Positions 43,501 to 51,917 of a stretch of DNA of 64,000 nucleotides are shown piece by piece. The stretch's first letter is position 1; every line of letters begins with the position of its first letter. Under the pieces are notes generated by a model. The model was not told the origin of the DNA, made no database searches, and was given only the letters and a program-made list of their open reading frames with translations. The DNA comes from Haemonchus contortus. Lineage: Eukaryota > Nematoda > Chromadorea > Rhabditida > Trichostrongylidae. The translations under genes were made by a program, and so were the position numbers. The DNA lies in NCBI GenBank assembly GCA_000469685.2, contig LS997567.1, positions 21,872,108 through 21,936,107 of the forward strand, written 5' to 3'.

Positions 43501-44547
43501 TCGAAATATCATGGGTTGATCACTGTCATTGATGACCGGCACTTGGAGACTCTGATTGTGAATTCTAAACACTCCAGCTGTTATTCCACCCTTGCCTGGC
43601 CAGACAATCCCTTCCTGTTGCTCCCCTTCGCACTCACAATGCGCATGGAGGATTGCCGACCCGTGCGGCGGTACATAGAGCCTCCTCACCACAGTCACAC
43701 CTCTCGCATCCTTCTCTGTATCATCTCCTATCTCGGATCTTATGACCAGCTGTACCCCTAATCGATCCAACGCATTCATTCCTAAGAGGATGTCCTTATC
43801 ATTTGTGTCTGCAATATGGAAGGCTACGATAGCAGTGTTACCTCCTTCTAGGTACACTTGCATCTTAATAGCTCCCAGGAAGTTCATACGATTGCATGAT
43901 GCATCGTACACCGGCACCATCGATTCCTCTGGCAACACTTCTAACTTTTCCATATCAAACGCTTCTTTTTGAGCGCGTGCCAGCAGTCCCACAGGTAGAA
44001 TACTTATCATAGACCCTGTGTCCAGTATTGCTGGAACCCGCATATCCATCAAATGAGCCCACGCTGGCACCATGCTTCCTACCAGTGGCATCTCTGACGG
44101 CTCACCCGCTCTCACGCCTAGGCTTCGCGCTCTGTCAACTATTTGGGCCACATCTGTACTACTTCTTTGCCCCTTTTCCGGAGGTTTGCTAGCAATTTGT
44201 TTCACCACGGTTTCCCTCAGGGGACAGTCCTTGCCGATGTGCCCAAATCTGGAGCAGTTGTAACACCTCCTTTGCTCCTTGTTTCCTTTCTCTTCTCGTC
44301 TGCTTTCAGTGGTCCTACCCGTATTTACATTTGGGGCTTCTCTTGAGGCACGTTGGGCGTCCCGCTTCCACGTGTCCACTGTCTTTGGCCGTCCCACCTC
44401 GTATCTGGCCTCAGGATTGACTAGCTTATCACTATCTGTCCTTGACGGCCCTTCATGGTAGGTGGCGCCTCTTTGCTTCGACTGTCCATGACGTAACTTG
44501 ATCTCAAAGACCAAATCTTGGTACAGTCCTTTTCTTACTTTGTACAT
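40585..44547 (-). CDS. Ty3/gypsy Gag(NC)-protease-RT-RNase H-integrase polyprotein, 1320 aa, uninterrupted
   Basis: Domains in order: nucleocapsid CCHC knuckle CYNCSRFGHIGKDC (residues 95-108); aspartic protease ILDTGSM (Asp176); reverse transcriptase with LRLCVDYRELN, STLDLCSGYWQI and YIDD (594-597); RNase H with CTDAS (Asp749), Glu791, TDHQPL (Asp816) and ADALSR; integrase zinc finger (H-x-H near 967-974, CQRC 1004-1007) and DDE triad Asp1035, Asp1095, Glu1131 (35 residues apart); a C-terminal domain with VGDRVYM. There is no stop or shift in 1320 codons, which implies recent insertion. A TGA lies three codons before this ATG, so capsid must come from elsewhere or is lost. Confidence 0.95.
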   Translation of the reverse strand: MYKVRKGLYQDLVFEIKLRHGQSKQRGATYHEGPSRTDSDKLVNPEARYEVGRPKTVDTWKRDAQRASREAPNVNTGRTTESRREEKGNKEQRRCYNCSRFGHIGKDCPLRETVVKQIASKPPEKGQRSSTDVAQIVDRARSLGVRAGEPSEMPLVGSMVPAWAHLMDMRVPAILDTGSMISILPVGLLARAQKEAFDMEKLEVLPEESMVPVYDASCNRMNFLGAIKMQVYLEGGNTAIVAFHIADTNDKDILLGMNALDRLGVQLVIRSEIGDDTEKDARGVTVVRRLYVPPHGSAILHAHCECEGEQQEGIVWPGKGGITAGVFRIHNQSLQVPVINDSDQPMIFREGEEVGRWGTEKWRENWEELNPLMMDSESQEYSEPERKLILYEQIRESSKVESLSEDLISVLEEFPNAFSICDRELTGTNRVQMDIDTGSSKPIKMKTRPVPFGIREKLKKLLSDLENRKIIEKSCSEWAFPIVLVEKKDGSLRLCVDYRELNKRIKLDSYPLPNIDAVLQSMSGKSYFSTLDLCSGYWQIPLTAEAREKSAFTTPEGLFQFRVTPSGLSTSPAVFQRLMDTVLRDLLGAEVFCYIDDIVICTDTRERHIDLLREVCTKLQDAGLRLKAQKCVLMQTRVNFLGHVIDRDGIHMDPAKVESITKYPVPKNAKELRTFLGMASFYRKFCLGFAKAAESLFSLTSPKATWRWTDEHRVAFGKVKEMISTSPVLSQPNIEKARDGSKPFVICTDASTVGLGAVLSQEGEDKQLHPIYFASKGLSKAERRYHVTDLEALAVMFAIRRFHMFIYGLPTIVLTDHQPLTALFNRTNVSARVLRWSLEIQRYNLVIKYVKGKSNVVADALSRGAAVWSDEEPIQEIGDAVVNTVQVVQSKTKWIKELEEDSEIAPILEAVARGDEKRVFLLTGLKNPVRAADFVIEEGELKMFQKDGTLVYVAPKSARYEIFHEAHAGTFAGHFSAHKLLNRLKKEVFWPTMVQDINKSTRECQRCFAHNARLKIVPPLKPIATTKPYEIVGVDVLELGNTTSGNRYAITVIDHFSKFAAAYPVPNKSAETIARTLFVRWIAEGCRWPKVIMSDKGAEFENRVMEELTKITKIEQITTKGYNPRENGITERLNGTIVAMLRRSTVVPVEWDVRLPFCMFAYNITPHQATGESPYFILHGVDPGYPSGVIPNGGVSWYTMDESRDDYKAQLLQAMAEVHDRVKEYNERIRGKMKMEYDRRNKVDISKHPKVGDRVYMSSPKEKAMSAHPKLTCDWAGPFRVIEASENSAVISRIGENVEPIRVQFDMLRIVPPYFSDDLQ

Positions 44548-44779
44548 GTACCTTCAAAAGTTTTCTTTAGTGCATATCTGTGATTTCGCGCAAAGAGACT
44601 ATAAAAACTCAATTTTCTCTTGGCCCTATATCTATCTGAATCGGTATGAATTGGTCATTCAAAAAGGCTTTCTTTTCTGTTGAGTTCTTTTCTTCCGTTG
44701 CACCACTTTGTTGTGTTACAATTATCTAGCCGTTCATCACAACAAGTTAGAAAAGGCCGGTGTCGATCTGCACCTTATA

Positions 44780-45657
44780 TTAGGTTGGCAAATAAGTCGT
44801 GCGACAAAATAGAGACCTTTTTCAAATAATTTCTAATTTTTTCATATCAATCAATTTTCGGAAAAAATATTTACCGAAGAAGTCAACAACCTTCTTTTAT
44901 TCTTTGAGCCAAACACTGATGGCATCTGTTCAGGATTGAGGGAGCTGTGACTCATAGAAGTAATTTACAGCCACTTTTGGATCACATTAAGTGACGAATT
45001 TCTTTTCTACAACGGGATGCTCAAAAAGGCGGAGCGCATGGTAGTCGGAGGGGGAAACACTCCGGAAGCACGACTGATGAGTAACCTGGAACCAAGCGGG
45101 TTCGGTGAGCTTTTGACGTTGGTCTAAAGCGAGTTTTCAACGTGCGTTGTCCCTTTGTAGGGACATGATTTACGGTTTGTCCGTCCTTCTCTAACTCCGT
45201 TGGCCAAATAAAGGGGATCATAGGGGCAAGCTATAGTTGTATCCATCTAGTCTGCGTTTAGCAATTCATAATGGATGGAAACCTTCAACCTCCATTAAAT
45301 TAAAGGACGATGCTTGCGTTACTCCGAAGGCTAGTATCTCTTGCAGTGAAGCGAACCAACCGATTGTTGACCGTCGATTGGTGAGCAGTGCTAGCATCGA
45401 ATAGATTGCTGATATTTCGAGCCGCTACACCCGCGTTTTTTCCTTGGCGTGCTTGGTAGAAGGTGATGATATGAATCGGGTGTTGCCCATTCATTGACCG
45501 TAATGCTGCGAAAGCCCACACGCGTGCCCTTATTCACTCATGTGTTGCTTGCCGGGATATGTCCTACAAGTTTATCACCCTTGCTACCGTAATCACACTG
45601 TTGATGCGGATTTTCAACGCTACAAATTTTTGTTGCAGGACATATTGGCCAACCTAA
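44780..45657 (-). mobile_element. mariner element with internal deletion
   Basis: Terminal inverted repeats TTAGGTTGGCAAATAAGTCG (left) and TTAGGTTGGCCAATATGTCC (right, inverted) lie inside TA at 44778-44779 and 45658-45659. The length is 878 bp against about 1.3 kb for a complete element. The minus strand retains a mariner helix-turn-helix (HIITFYQARQGKNAGVAARN, then VNNRLVRFTARDTSLR) and a scrambled middle (EKDGQTVNHVPTK). The catalytic Asp motifs are lost. Confidence 0.85.
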
Positions 45658-45688
45658 TATTTGTCGAGAGCTACGTTAGTCCTTCGAG

Positions 45689-45915
45689 AGGGGCGGAGGT
45701 GGTGTAGTGGCAAGTGGCAAGTTGGTACCAGACTCGTCTGGGAGGATAAAAGCCCAGACTTGTACATCGGCTGGCCACCGCAAGTCATTGTATAGGCCAC
45801 ATACGCACCCATTACGCCACTACGATTCTGAATGGAAGTCGAGTGCGGGGGCGCATCCCTCAGACGGGATTGAATAACGCCAAAAACTTTATCCTTTTAT
45901 CCTTTTACGTTAATC
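45689..45915 (+). mobile_element. tRNA-derived SINE, copy 2 (B box deleted)
   Basis: The head GGAGGTGGTGTAGTGGCAAG and the body GGTACCAGACTCGTCTGGGA through to the TTTATCC tail match SINE copy 1, with a deletion of about 105 bp that removes the B box. It lies between a mariner and FB2. Confidence 0.75.
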
Positions 45916-45946
45916 CTTCACATCCAGCAACACTGTAAGATCGGCT

Positions 45947-47281
45947 TAGGGAAGGATACTAGGTCGCAGTGACCATTAAACATGAAATGTATACCGACGT
46001 AAGGACTTTCGAACGCTGATCTCATATCTGGGTTCCAAATCTGCGAAACGATTTTAGAAACGAAGTTACGGGACCAGTCTACCCAGGTGTCATGTCACTT
46101 TTTTGCTTTTGTACGAGAACCAAGCAGTGCTTAAACGTGCAGCGATGGCGCAGTTGAGAGTACGACGGACTGGTAGACGCGACACGGAGGTTCGGGTCCT
46201 AGATGCATACGCTTGTTTTGCTTTTTTTACGAAAAGTGTCTTTAACGCTTGCAAAACTCTTTTACGCATCATATAGATTAGCTAAGCCCTCCTTCACATT
46301 CATGGAGCACCAGAAATGCTTTTATCGGCTCCACAGATCTTCTACTGGTCGTCGACTCACAGAACTCGTTCGAGGATCATGAAGCGATTTGGGGTACTTT
46401 GATGCATATTTGGTCTTACTGCTTAAAGCCATGTTTAAGCGTACTGCCTCTTTCGTAATTGTACATGATCTGGACTTCCGCAATAGCAACCGCAACTTTA
46501 TAATTCGCCTTATCTCACTGATTTTGAAACTCCTGTAGGATATTGTTTCCCATCTTAACTAGACGAGAACTGTGAGAGTTATGGGTGTGGTGAACTTTCT
46601 TTTATGCGTTACTCATATTATGAGAAGCTTTTGTGCTGCAAACACTTTTTGTTGGATTATCATATCTGTTCATAGAATGCTCACCTATTGTTTCGATAAT
46701 AATTTTGCATAAAATTGACAGCTGAATTCTACCAGCTCACTTCTACCCATAGAGGGACATTATTTCATTCAAAAGCGCTATGGCCTGACGAGTCATCTTT
46801 TGAAAGTGCACGGAGCTGCTGAAATTCTTGACCACATCGTGAGTGCTGGAAGCAGAAGGGTTTTACGTGCACTCATCCCTATTCGGTCCCTGGATTTAAA
46901 ATTCACTTGTATTAGCATTTCTGGTGCTCTTTAAATGTACAGTAGGGCTGTTGGTAGTCTATATGATGCGTAGAAGAGTTTTGCAAGCTTTTAAGACACT
47001 TTTCGTAACAAAAGCAAAACAAGCGCATGCATCTAGGATTTGAACCTGCCGAGTCTATCGGTCCGTCGCACTTCTAACTGCGCCATCGCTGCAAGTTTAA
47101 GCACTGCTTGGTTCTCGTTTAAAAGTAAAAAAGTGACATGACACCTGGGGAGACTGGGTCCGTAACTTTGTTCCCACAATCGTTTCGCAGATTTGGAACC
47201 CAGATTTAGGATCAGCGTTCAAAACTTCATCTTAAACATCTCATCTTGAATAGCCACTGTGACCTGGTATCCTTTCCTTTT
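45947..47281. mobile_element. Foldback element FB2
   Basis: Inverted arms of about 370 bp (45947-46315 and about 46905-47281). Shared features: GGGAAGGATACTAGGTCGCA-type ends, TTCCAAATCTGCGAAACGAT, a tRNA-like core (A box TGGCGCAGTTGAG near 46147; B box GGTTCGGGTCC near 46191, plus strand) and CTTGCAAAACTCTTTTACGC. The loop also holds smaller inverted blocks (GAGCACCAGAAATGCT and its inverse). No coding capacity. Confidence 0.8.
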
Positions 47282-47418
47282 AGTTGCAGTCGTATTAAAC
47301 CACTAGACAGTGTAATAAAGTATCTTCGAGACATTTTTGAGAGGCGTTCTTGTCAAGTGCTTTACTCCAATACATACATACATATATACAATTATTGCTG
47401 TATTTAATTTTCTTTCAA

Positions 47419-47428
47419 TTTCATTCAG
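47419..47428 (+). promoter_or_regulatory. lst-2: Acceptor site abutting the lst-2 start codon
   Basis: TTTCATTCAG is followed directly by ATG, with a pyrimidine-rich run upstream (TTTTCTTTC). This is either an SL1 trans-splice acceptor with no leader bases left or the 3' end of a 5'UTR intron. Confidence 0.55.
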
Positions 47429-47525
47429 ATGCTGTCGTTGCGGAAACTCATGAATAAGCCGCGACTAGATGACTGGGCTCCTCTTGCGAAGTTTTTTTAC
47501 GCTGATGAAGCGTTGAATTGTATAG
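47429..47525 (+). CDS. lst-2: lst-2 exon 1
   Basis: A 97-nt exon: ATG at 47429, 32 codons plus one G, donor GTTAGT at 47526. It encodes [20 protein letters not shown] and [12 protein letters not shown]. Confidence 0.92.
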
Positions 47526-50500
47526 GTTAGTTATTTGTAATGATTTTATAATCCTATCCTTGCTTACAATGAAGATCTTCGCATGCTGAGCACTTGTAGG
47601 CTCAGCGGAGTTTAGCGGTCGGGGAATGGAACATGCACTGAAATGGAGGAGGGGGCGCAAGGGCGAAAATTTCTACTCGTTATCGTAATAGTTCAGGCAC
47701 AGGAACGCAGTGGGCAAAGGGTAAGGAGTTGGTCAAGAGCCCAAGCGAATGGGAGCCATCTGAGATGGGCGGACCGTTCTCTAGGAAGACACTTGCCACA
47801 AAGTGTTTGCGGCAAATGACGGTCATCTTGAGAAATACTGGTGAAAACTGCGAAGAGCTGAAAGGAGCCAATGGAAACAAAACCTGCTTTTTTCCTGTTC
47901 CCTATTTGGTAGAGGAACCTTTCCACTTTTGCTTGTTTCGTATAATGAGGCGGAAGGCAGAGTACGTAAGAAAGAAAGGAGTCAAGAAGAAAGAATCGCT
48001 ATGATAAGTGCTGGATAAAGTCAGATACAATGAGAACAGTTCTAAACAGTTCGATGCACTTCAAGTTATGGTTACGAATACTACGCATCATGGTTTGCGA
48101 TTCGCTTATGGAACACGTTTTCTTTTTATTTCGATGTACGTATCGCCAAAAGTTGTCCAACTACTAATGATATTGGTAGCTCTACAAGTGGTTTATATCT
48201 ATGGAGAAGAGAAAAGAGTAGATTATGACCTTGATCATGGTATTATTACTAGTCGGCAACATTCATGAGTATTTTTAGGGGTTCGGTTGACTGATCAGGT
48301 TGTTCAACTTAGTTAAGTCGCAGTAAATCCAATGATGGGGCAGGACTGAGTCTTTAATGAACTGCTCTTGGCAAAATCAATAGCCACAGGTCGTTTTCTA
48401 GCTGTAGGAGTGATCAAGTATTGCATAAGTTCCATTACTTTGTGTGTGCCAGCACCTCGCCTGTAGGGTCATTGGCAAATTGGTAGTGGCAGGTAGTCCT
48501 TACCACTCTCCGTCACGAATTATTTGATCAAAATTGTGAAAATAATTTCAAAAAAAGAATGGCGTTGCAGCCGAGCAATGTAATGTCCACCGTGCAATAT
48601 AATTTCGTTACAGTGAGGAGAGGAGACCCAATCCAATATATACAATATACAACGTAACTGTGAAGGACCTTTGGGAATCAGTAATTTTCTTTCATGGTGT
48701 ACTTGAACGAGACATTCCTACGGAACTCGTAATTTTCGGTACTGCTCAAAAATCTCGACGTCGATGCAGTTGGCAATTATGCACATACGCACTCTTCCAT
48801 GATCTAAGCTGAGTATCTTGATGACTTGGTAAATTCGTATACCCGTTCTGATCTAAAGGTAACACGACAGGCAGTAATCTTCTTCTTATCTTCTTCTTCT
48901 CCCTAGTGTTAATCCCGCGCCGTCGCAGGGTCCGCTGTTTTTGTGCCGTCTCCACCTCTTTCTATCTACGACATCTTCACCCGATACTTTAGTTTCGACG
49001 AAGTCTTTCTTGATGACGTCCCGCCATATCATCTTTGGGGATCCTCGTGGTCGCTTACTCTGCTTCCCTCAGCTTCGAACTCTTTTGCCTCCCGTTTGGA
49101 TGGTTCTGTGGTCTTCTTAGCACATGCCCGAACCACCGCAGGCGCTGCTCCCTCATATTCAGCTGAACTGGAGCTGGGTGCGTAGCCGCCCTGACACCAT
49201 TTCTGATCCGATCCAGCCGCGTGTAACCGCAGGCCCATCTGAGCATTGTCATTTCAGCGAGTGGAGCTGTCGTTCATGATTTTTACTTACGGGCCAATAC
49301 TCGCTGCCGTAGAACATCTTGGGCCTTACCACTATCCGATACACCTTTCCGTTGGGAGTCCTGGAGCATCGACGGTCGCAGAGGATATCGGTGGGCTCCC
49401 TCCACTTCATCCATGCCGCTTTACTCAGGCTTTTACGGCCTGTTTCACGCTACCATCAGCGGCTAGGTTACCCCCTCGGTATCGGAATTCCTGAATCTTT
49501 TCGATGGCTTTCCCGTGACCGTCGACGATTGACTTCGTGCACTCCTCGGAGCGAGGATTTTGGTCTTGTTCACGTTCAGGCGGAGCCCGTTCTCCGCCAG
49601 CATTTTTCCTCTCCGGCCGTTCTCCGCCAGCCGTATGGAGTGCGTACCGTTGCCGTGGTGCCATCGTACATGTCCTTCATCAGAAAGATCAGGTGTTCTG
49701 GACCCTCTCTCTTTTGGAGCGTCCTCCAGAGGACTTGTCGAGGGGAACGGTCGAATGCCTTCTCCGGCTCGAGGATGGCTTGGTAGCAGGGCCTACGCTT
49801 TTCTTGATACTTCTCCCCGTTTCTTTCCCTCCACTGCCTTAGGTTACCTTCTGAGTCTTGCTTTTCGCGAAAAAGGTGTTGCAGACTGCTAAGTCATGGG
49901 CTATGGCCAGGTTGAGGACCCTCTCTCCTTCTTCGTTTTTGGCTCCTGTTCCTCTACCTCCACGTATTCTTTCCAGTTCCCTCCGTTCACTGCCGACGTG
50001 CCCATTCAAGGTCTAACAGTGCACGCAAATGATATTCGAAATGTACCTATGCTTATGCCTGTGCTTAAAATTCTCGGTCTGTTGAAGCACATCTTAAAAA
50101 TAACGGCTCCTCGAAATTTTGAGTGGTGGGCAACCAAAGCCTTGAATGGTTCACACAAATACTGTGGAGTCATATAGCACCACTGTCACATGTCTTGGCT
50201 ATCAAACAGTAATCCTTCATTGAGTCACAAACTTTGCTGGTTAGCGGTCGCAACCCACCAGCAAGATATGAGCCAATTTTCATCCGCTTTTTATTTAGTA
50301 CCCTTAGTCGGTCCCTAAAACTGCGCTTACCCTTCCTGTCAAATGAAGCATATCAAAGAATCAAAGTTAGATTGTAAATAACAAAGGCGTTAGGATTTAA
50401 TCGGTGAGTGATTCTTGCTATGAGGCTTCTTCTATCTCCAGTGTTCCCATCCTGCCCCCTCTATTCCTACCAATTTTGAACTCTTCAAATTCACGGGGAA

Positions 50501-51890
50501 AGAAGTAATGAAATTCCGCTCAAACAATCATTTCGCGCAAACCGCGCCTCTGTGGGTGGAGTCCGGTTCTCCCATCTACAACAGGTGTTCCCATCTTCCC
50601 GCTTGTACTCCTATCAAGCTTAAAGGCACAGTTCACGATAATTTTGGGTAATCCAGATTATGACGAAAAATGGAAGGTAAGATGGAAAATAGTGCGATGA
50701 ATGCGAAAGAATTGCGTGAATAGGAATGAATGAAAGGCGTCGAAAAATCGCTTAAACGGGGGCTGTGCGAGAATGAGACCAGAAGAATGAAGAGGAGTGG
50801 GGCGTTTGGACGAGCTACACAATGTCGCTCATTGCGTACGTGTGGGTCTTGGTGCATATAACTGACTACCGTAAGCAAGAATTCGTTCACTTATAAGCAT
50901 AAGTAAACAAAAAACCCTAGGAATAGCAAAAATAGCTCACCTTTTCCAGCCTCTTGGGGTAGGACATTAAATAAGGGATCGCGGCAGCAAAAAGAATAAC
51001 TGAGGAAAATAGAATGGGAGAAAAACATCGCCTCATTACTCGGCGACCAGCTGATTGTGTGTGAGTCCTAGAACGAATAATTGCAGTATCGGCTAGAACT
51101 CGTCTGACGTGATATCGGTCGAGGGGCGGGAGGGAACAGGGCTTCTACTATGCCTGACCGTCGAGTTTTTTGGCGCGAGAGGGTCCTTTCTATTACCCTT
51201 GGGTGCCACTGAGTATTCCCAAGGAAAGAACTCAGTAACCATTTTTATCGTGAACTGTGCCTTCAAACACACATGACCAAATTGAATTTTTTGCCTGAGC
51301 TACGCTCCCTGTGGGATTGGCTCTGTCCTGCAGCCTATCAGCAGTGTTCCCATTGTTCCGCCTGTACTCCTACCAAATTTGATGCCATTCCACTTTAGGT
51401 CCACGGACAGGAGTTATGCATTTCTGGTCGGACAAACACACACAGACACGCAGACACACAGACACACACAACACACAGCACACAGCCCACACACGCACAC
51501 TCTGTAGTACATACACTCAGCACACAGTACTCACGCAGCCCATATAGCATACACACCCACAAAATGCTTGTCAAGTCGTAAGAAAACGATTGTCGTTTGT
51601 CACTGATATATTTCAGCACTAGAACTAGATTCATTTGATGGTCGTCGTGATCCCGAAAGATGTAACGTCCTCGTTAACAAGCTCAGAATTTCTCAGGACA
51701 GAGTTCTTCATATTATAGGTAAAACTTTGATCGTTAATTCGTAACCAATCTAAGGTGATCTTATTAAGGAGAAATGTTGGTGACTGTTTATCCACGAGAG
51801 TCGGACCGTGCTTGTCGAGATTTTCGTGTGAAGTTTCCTGATGAGATTGTTCATGACAGCCTTCCTGGGCAGCTATGGTTTGGGGCCGAG
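47429..51890 (+). CDS. lst-2: LST-2 / ZFYVE28-type FYVE protein, N-terminal three exons
   Basis: Lateral signalling target 2: an endosomal FYVE-domain protein that negatively regulates EGF-receptor (LET-23) signalling in C. elegans and vertebrates. Joining 47429-47525, 51617-51718 and 51769-51890 gives 321 nt (107 codons) in frame. The peptide begins [20 protein letters not shown], continues [20 protein letters not shown] and [15 protein letters not shown], and ends [21 protein letters not shown]. These match the family signature RKWLxKPK..LLxxFYYADExLNxxxxELDSxDGRxDPxRC and GQLWFGAE. Introns are 4091 bp and 50 bp. The next exon (expected CLAAGS..) and the FYVE domain were not found and must lie further right. 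It is divergent from dpy-23. Confidence 0.92.
47526..48855 (+). other. lst-2 intron 1, left part
   Basis: Two plus-strand open frames (47729-48004, 48008-48268) have no recognised homology and no conserved motif. I treat them as intronic. Confidence 0.5.
48860..50010 (-). pseudogene. RTE/BovB-type LINE, internally deleted
   Basis: Minus-strand pieces in order: endonuclease block ([20 protein letters not shown] then [10 protein letters not shown], near 49990-49870), RT fragment ([20 protein letters not shown], near 49690), [28 protein letters not shown], then the C-terminal RTE signature [20 protein letters not shown] and [20 protein letters not shown]. The catalytic YADD part and most of RT are missing. 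It is inserted in lst-2 intron 1, antisense. Confidence 0.8.
50020..51545 (+). repeat. R1 repeat, copy b (interrupted by MITE copy C)
   Basis: R1 landmarks: CCTTGAATGGTTCACACAAA, TCCTTCATTGAGTCACAAAC, AGCGGTCGCAAC, TGTGGGTGGAGTCCGG. The MITE insertion at 50623-51263 follows, then CGCCTGTACTCCTACCAAAT and a CA-rich tail to about 51545. Confidence 0.7.
50623..51263. mobile_element. MITE family M1, copy C
   Basis: Terminal inverted repeats AAGGCACAGTTCACGATAAT and ATCGTGAACTGTGCCTT with TA on the left border (CA on the right). It is nested in R1 copy b. Confidence 0.8.
51617..51718 (+). CDS. lst-2: lst-2 exon 2
   Basis: A 102-nt exon between ATATATTTCAG and GTAAAA. It completes an Ala codon and encodes [15 protein letters not shown] and [18 protein letters not shown] plus one base. 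Confidence 0.92.
51769..51890 (+). CDS. lst-2: lst-2 exon 3
   Basis: A 122-nt exon between CTTATTAAG and GTTAGC after a 50-bp intron, ending in phase 0. It encodes [20 protein letters not shown] and [21 protein letters not shown]. An alternative acceptor 17 bases upstream would hit a stop, so this one is preferred. Confidence 0.88.
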
Positions 51891-51917
51891 GTTAGCCATC
51901 CTTTCATTTTATTTCTA

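Larger units (their letters stand above)
39161..44547 (-). mobile_element. Ty3/gypsy retrotransposon, 5'-truncated
   Basis: It comprises an intact pol-type polyprotein (44547-40585), a second ORF (40480-39503) and a probable 3' LTR (39420-39161), all on the minus strand. No gag matrix/capsid region and no second LTR were found to the right of 44547; about 230 bp of unassigned sequence separates it from a mariner at 44780. Confidence 0.85.

Noticed and set aside
40082..44683. Numerous plus-strand ORFs of 60-99 codons across the gypsy element
   Set aside because: They are antisense shadows of the minus-strand polyprotein and the downstream ORF.
47729..48268. Two consecutive plus-strand ORFs in lst-2 intron 1 as extra lst-2 exons
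   Set aside because: Known LST-2 proteins run directly from the exon 1 sequence to the exon 2 sequence, and the joined phase is correct without them.
51440..51545. CRISPR-like or short direct-repeat array
   Set aside because: It is a CA-rich microsatellite at the end of R1 copy b; no spacer structure, and the DNA is eukaryotic.
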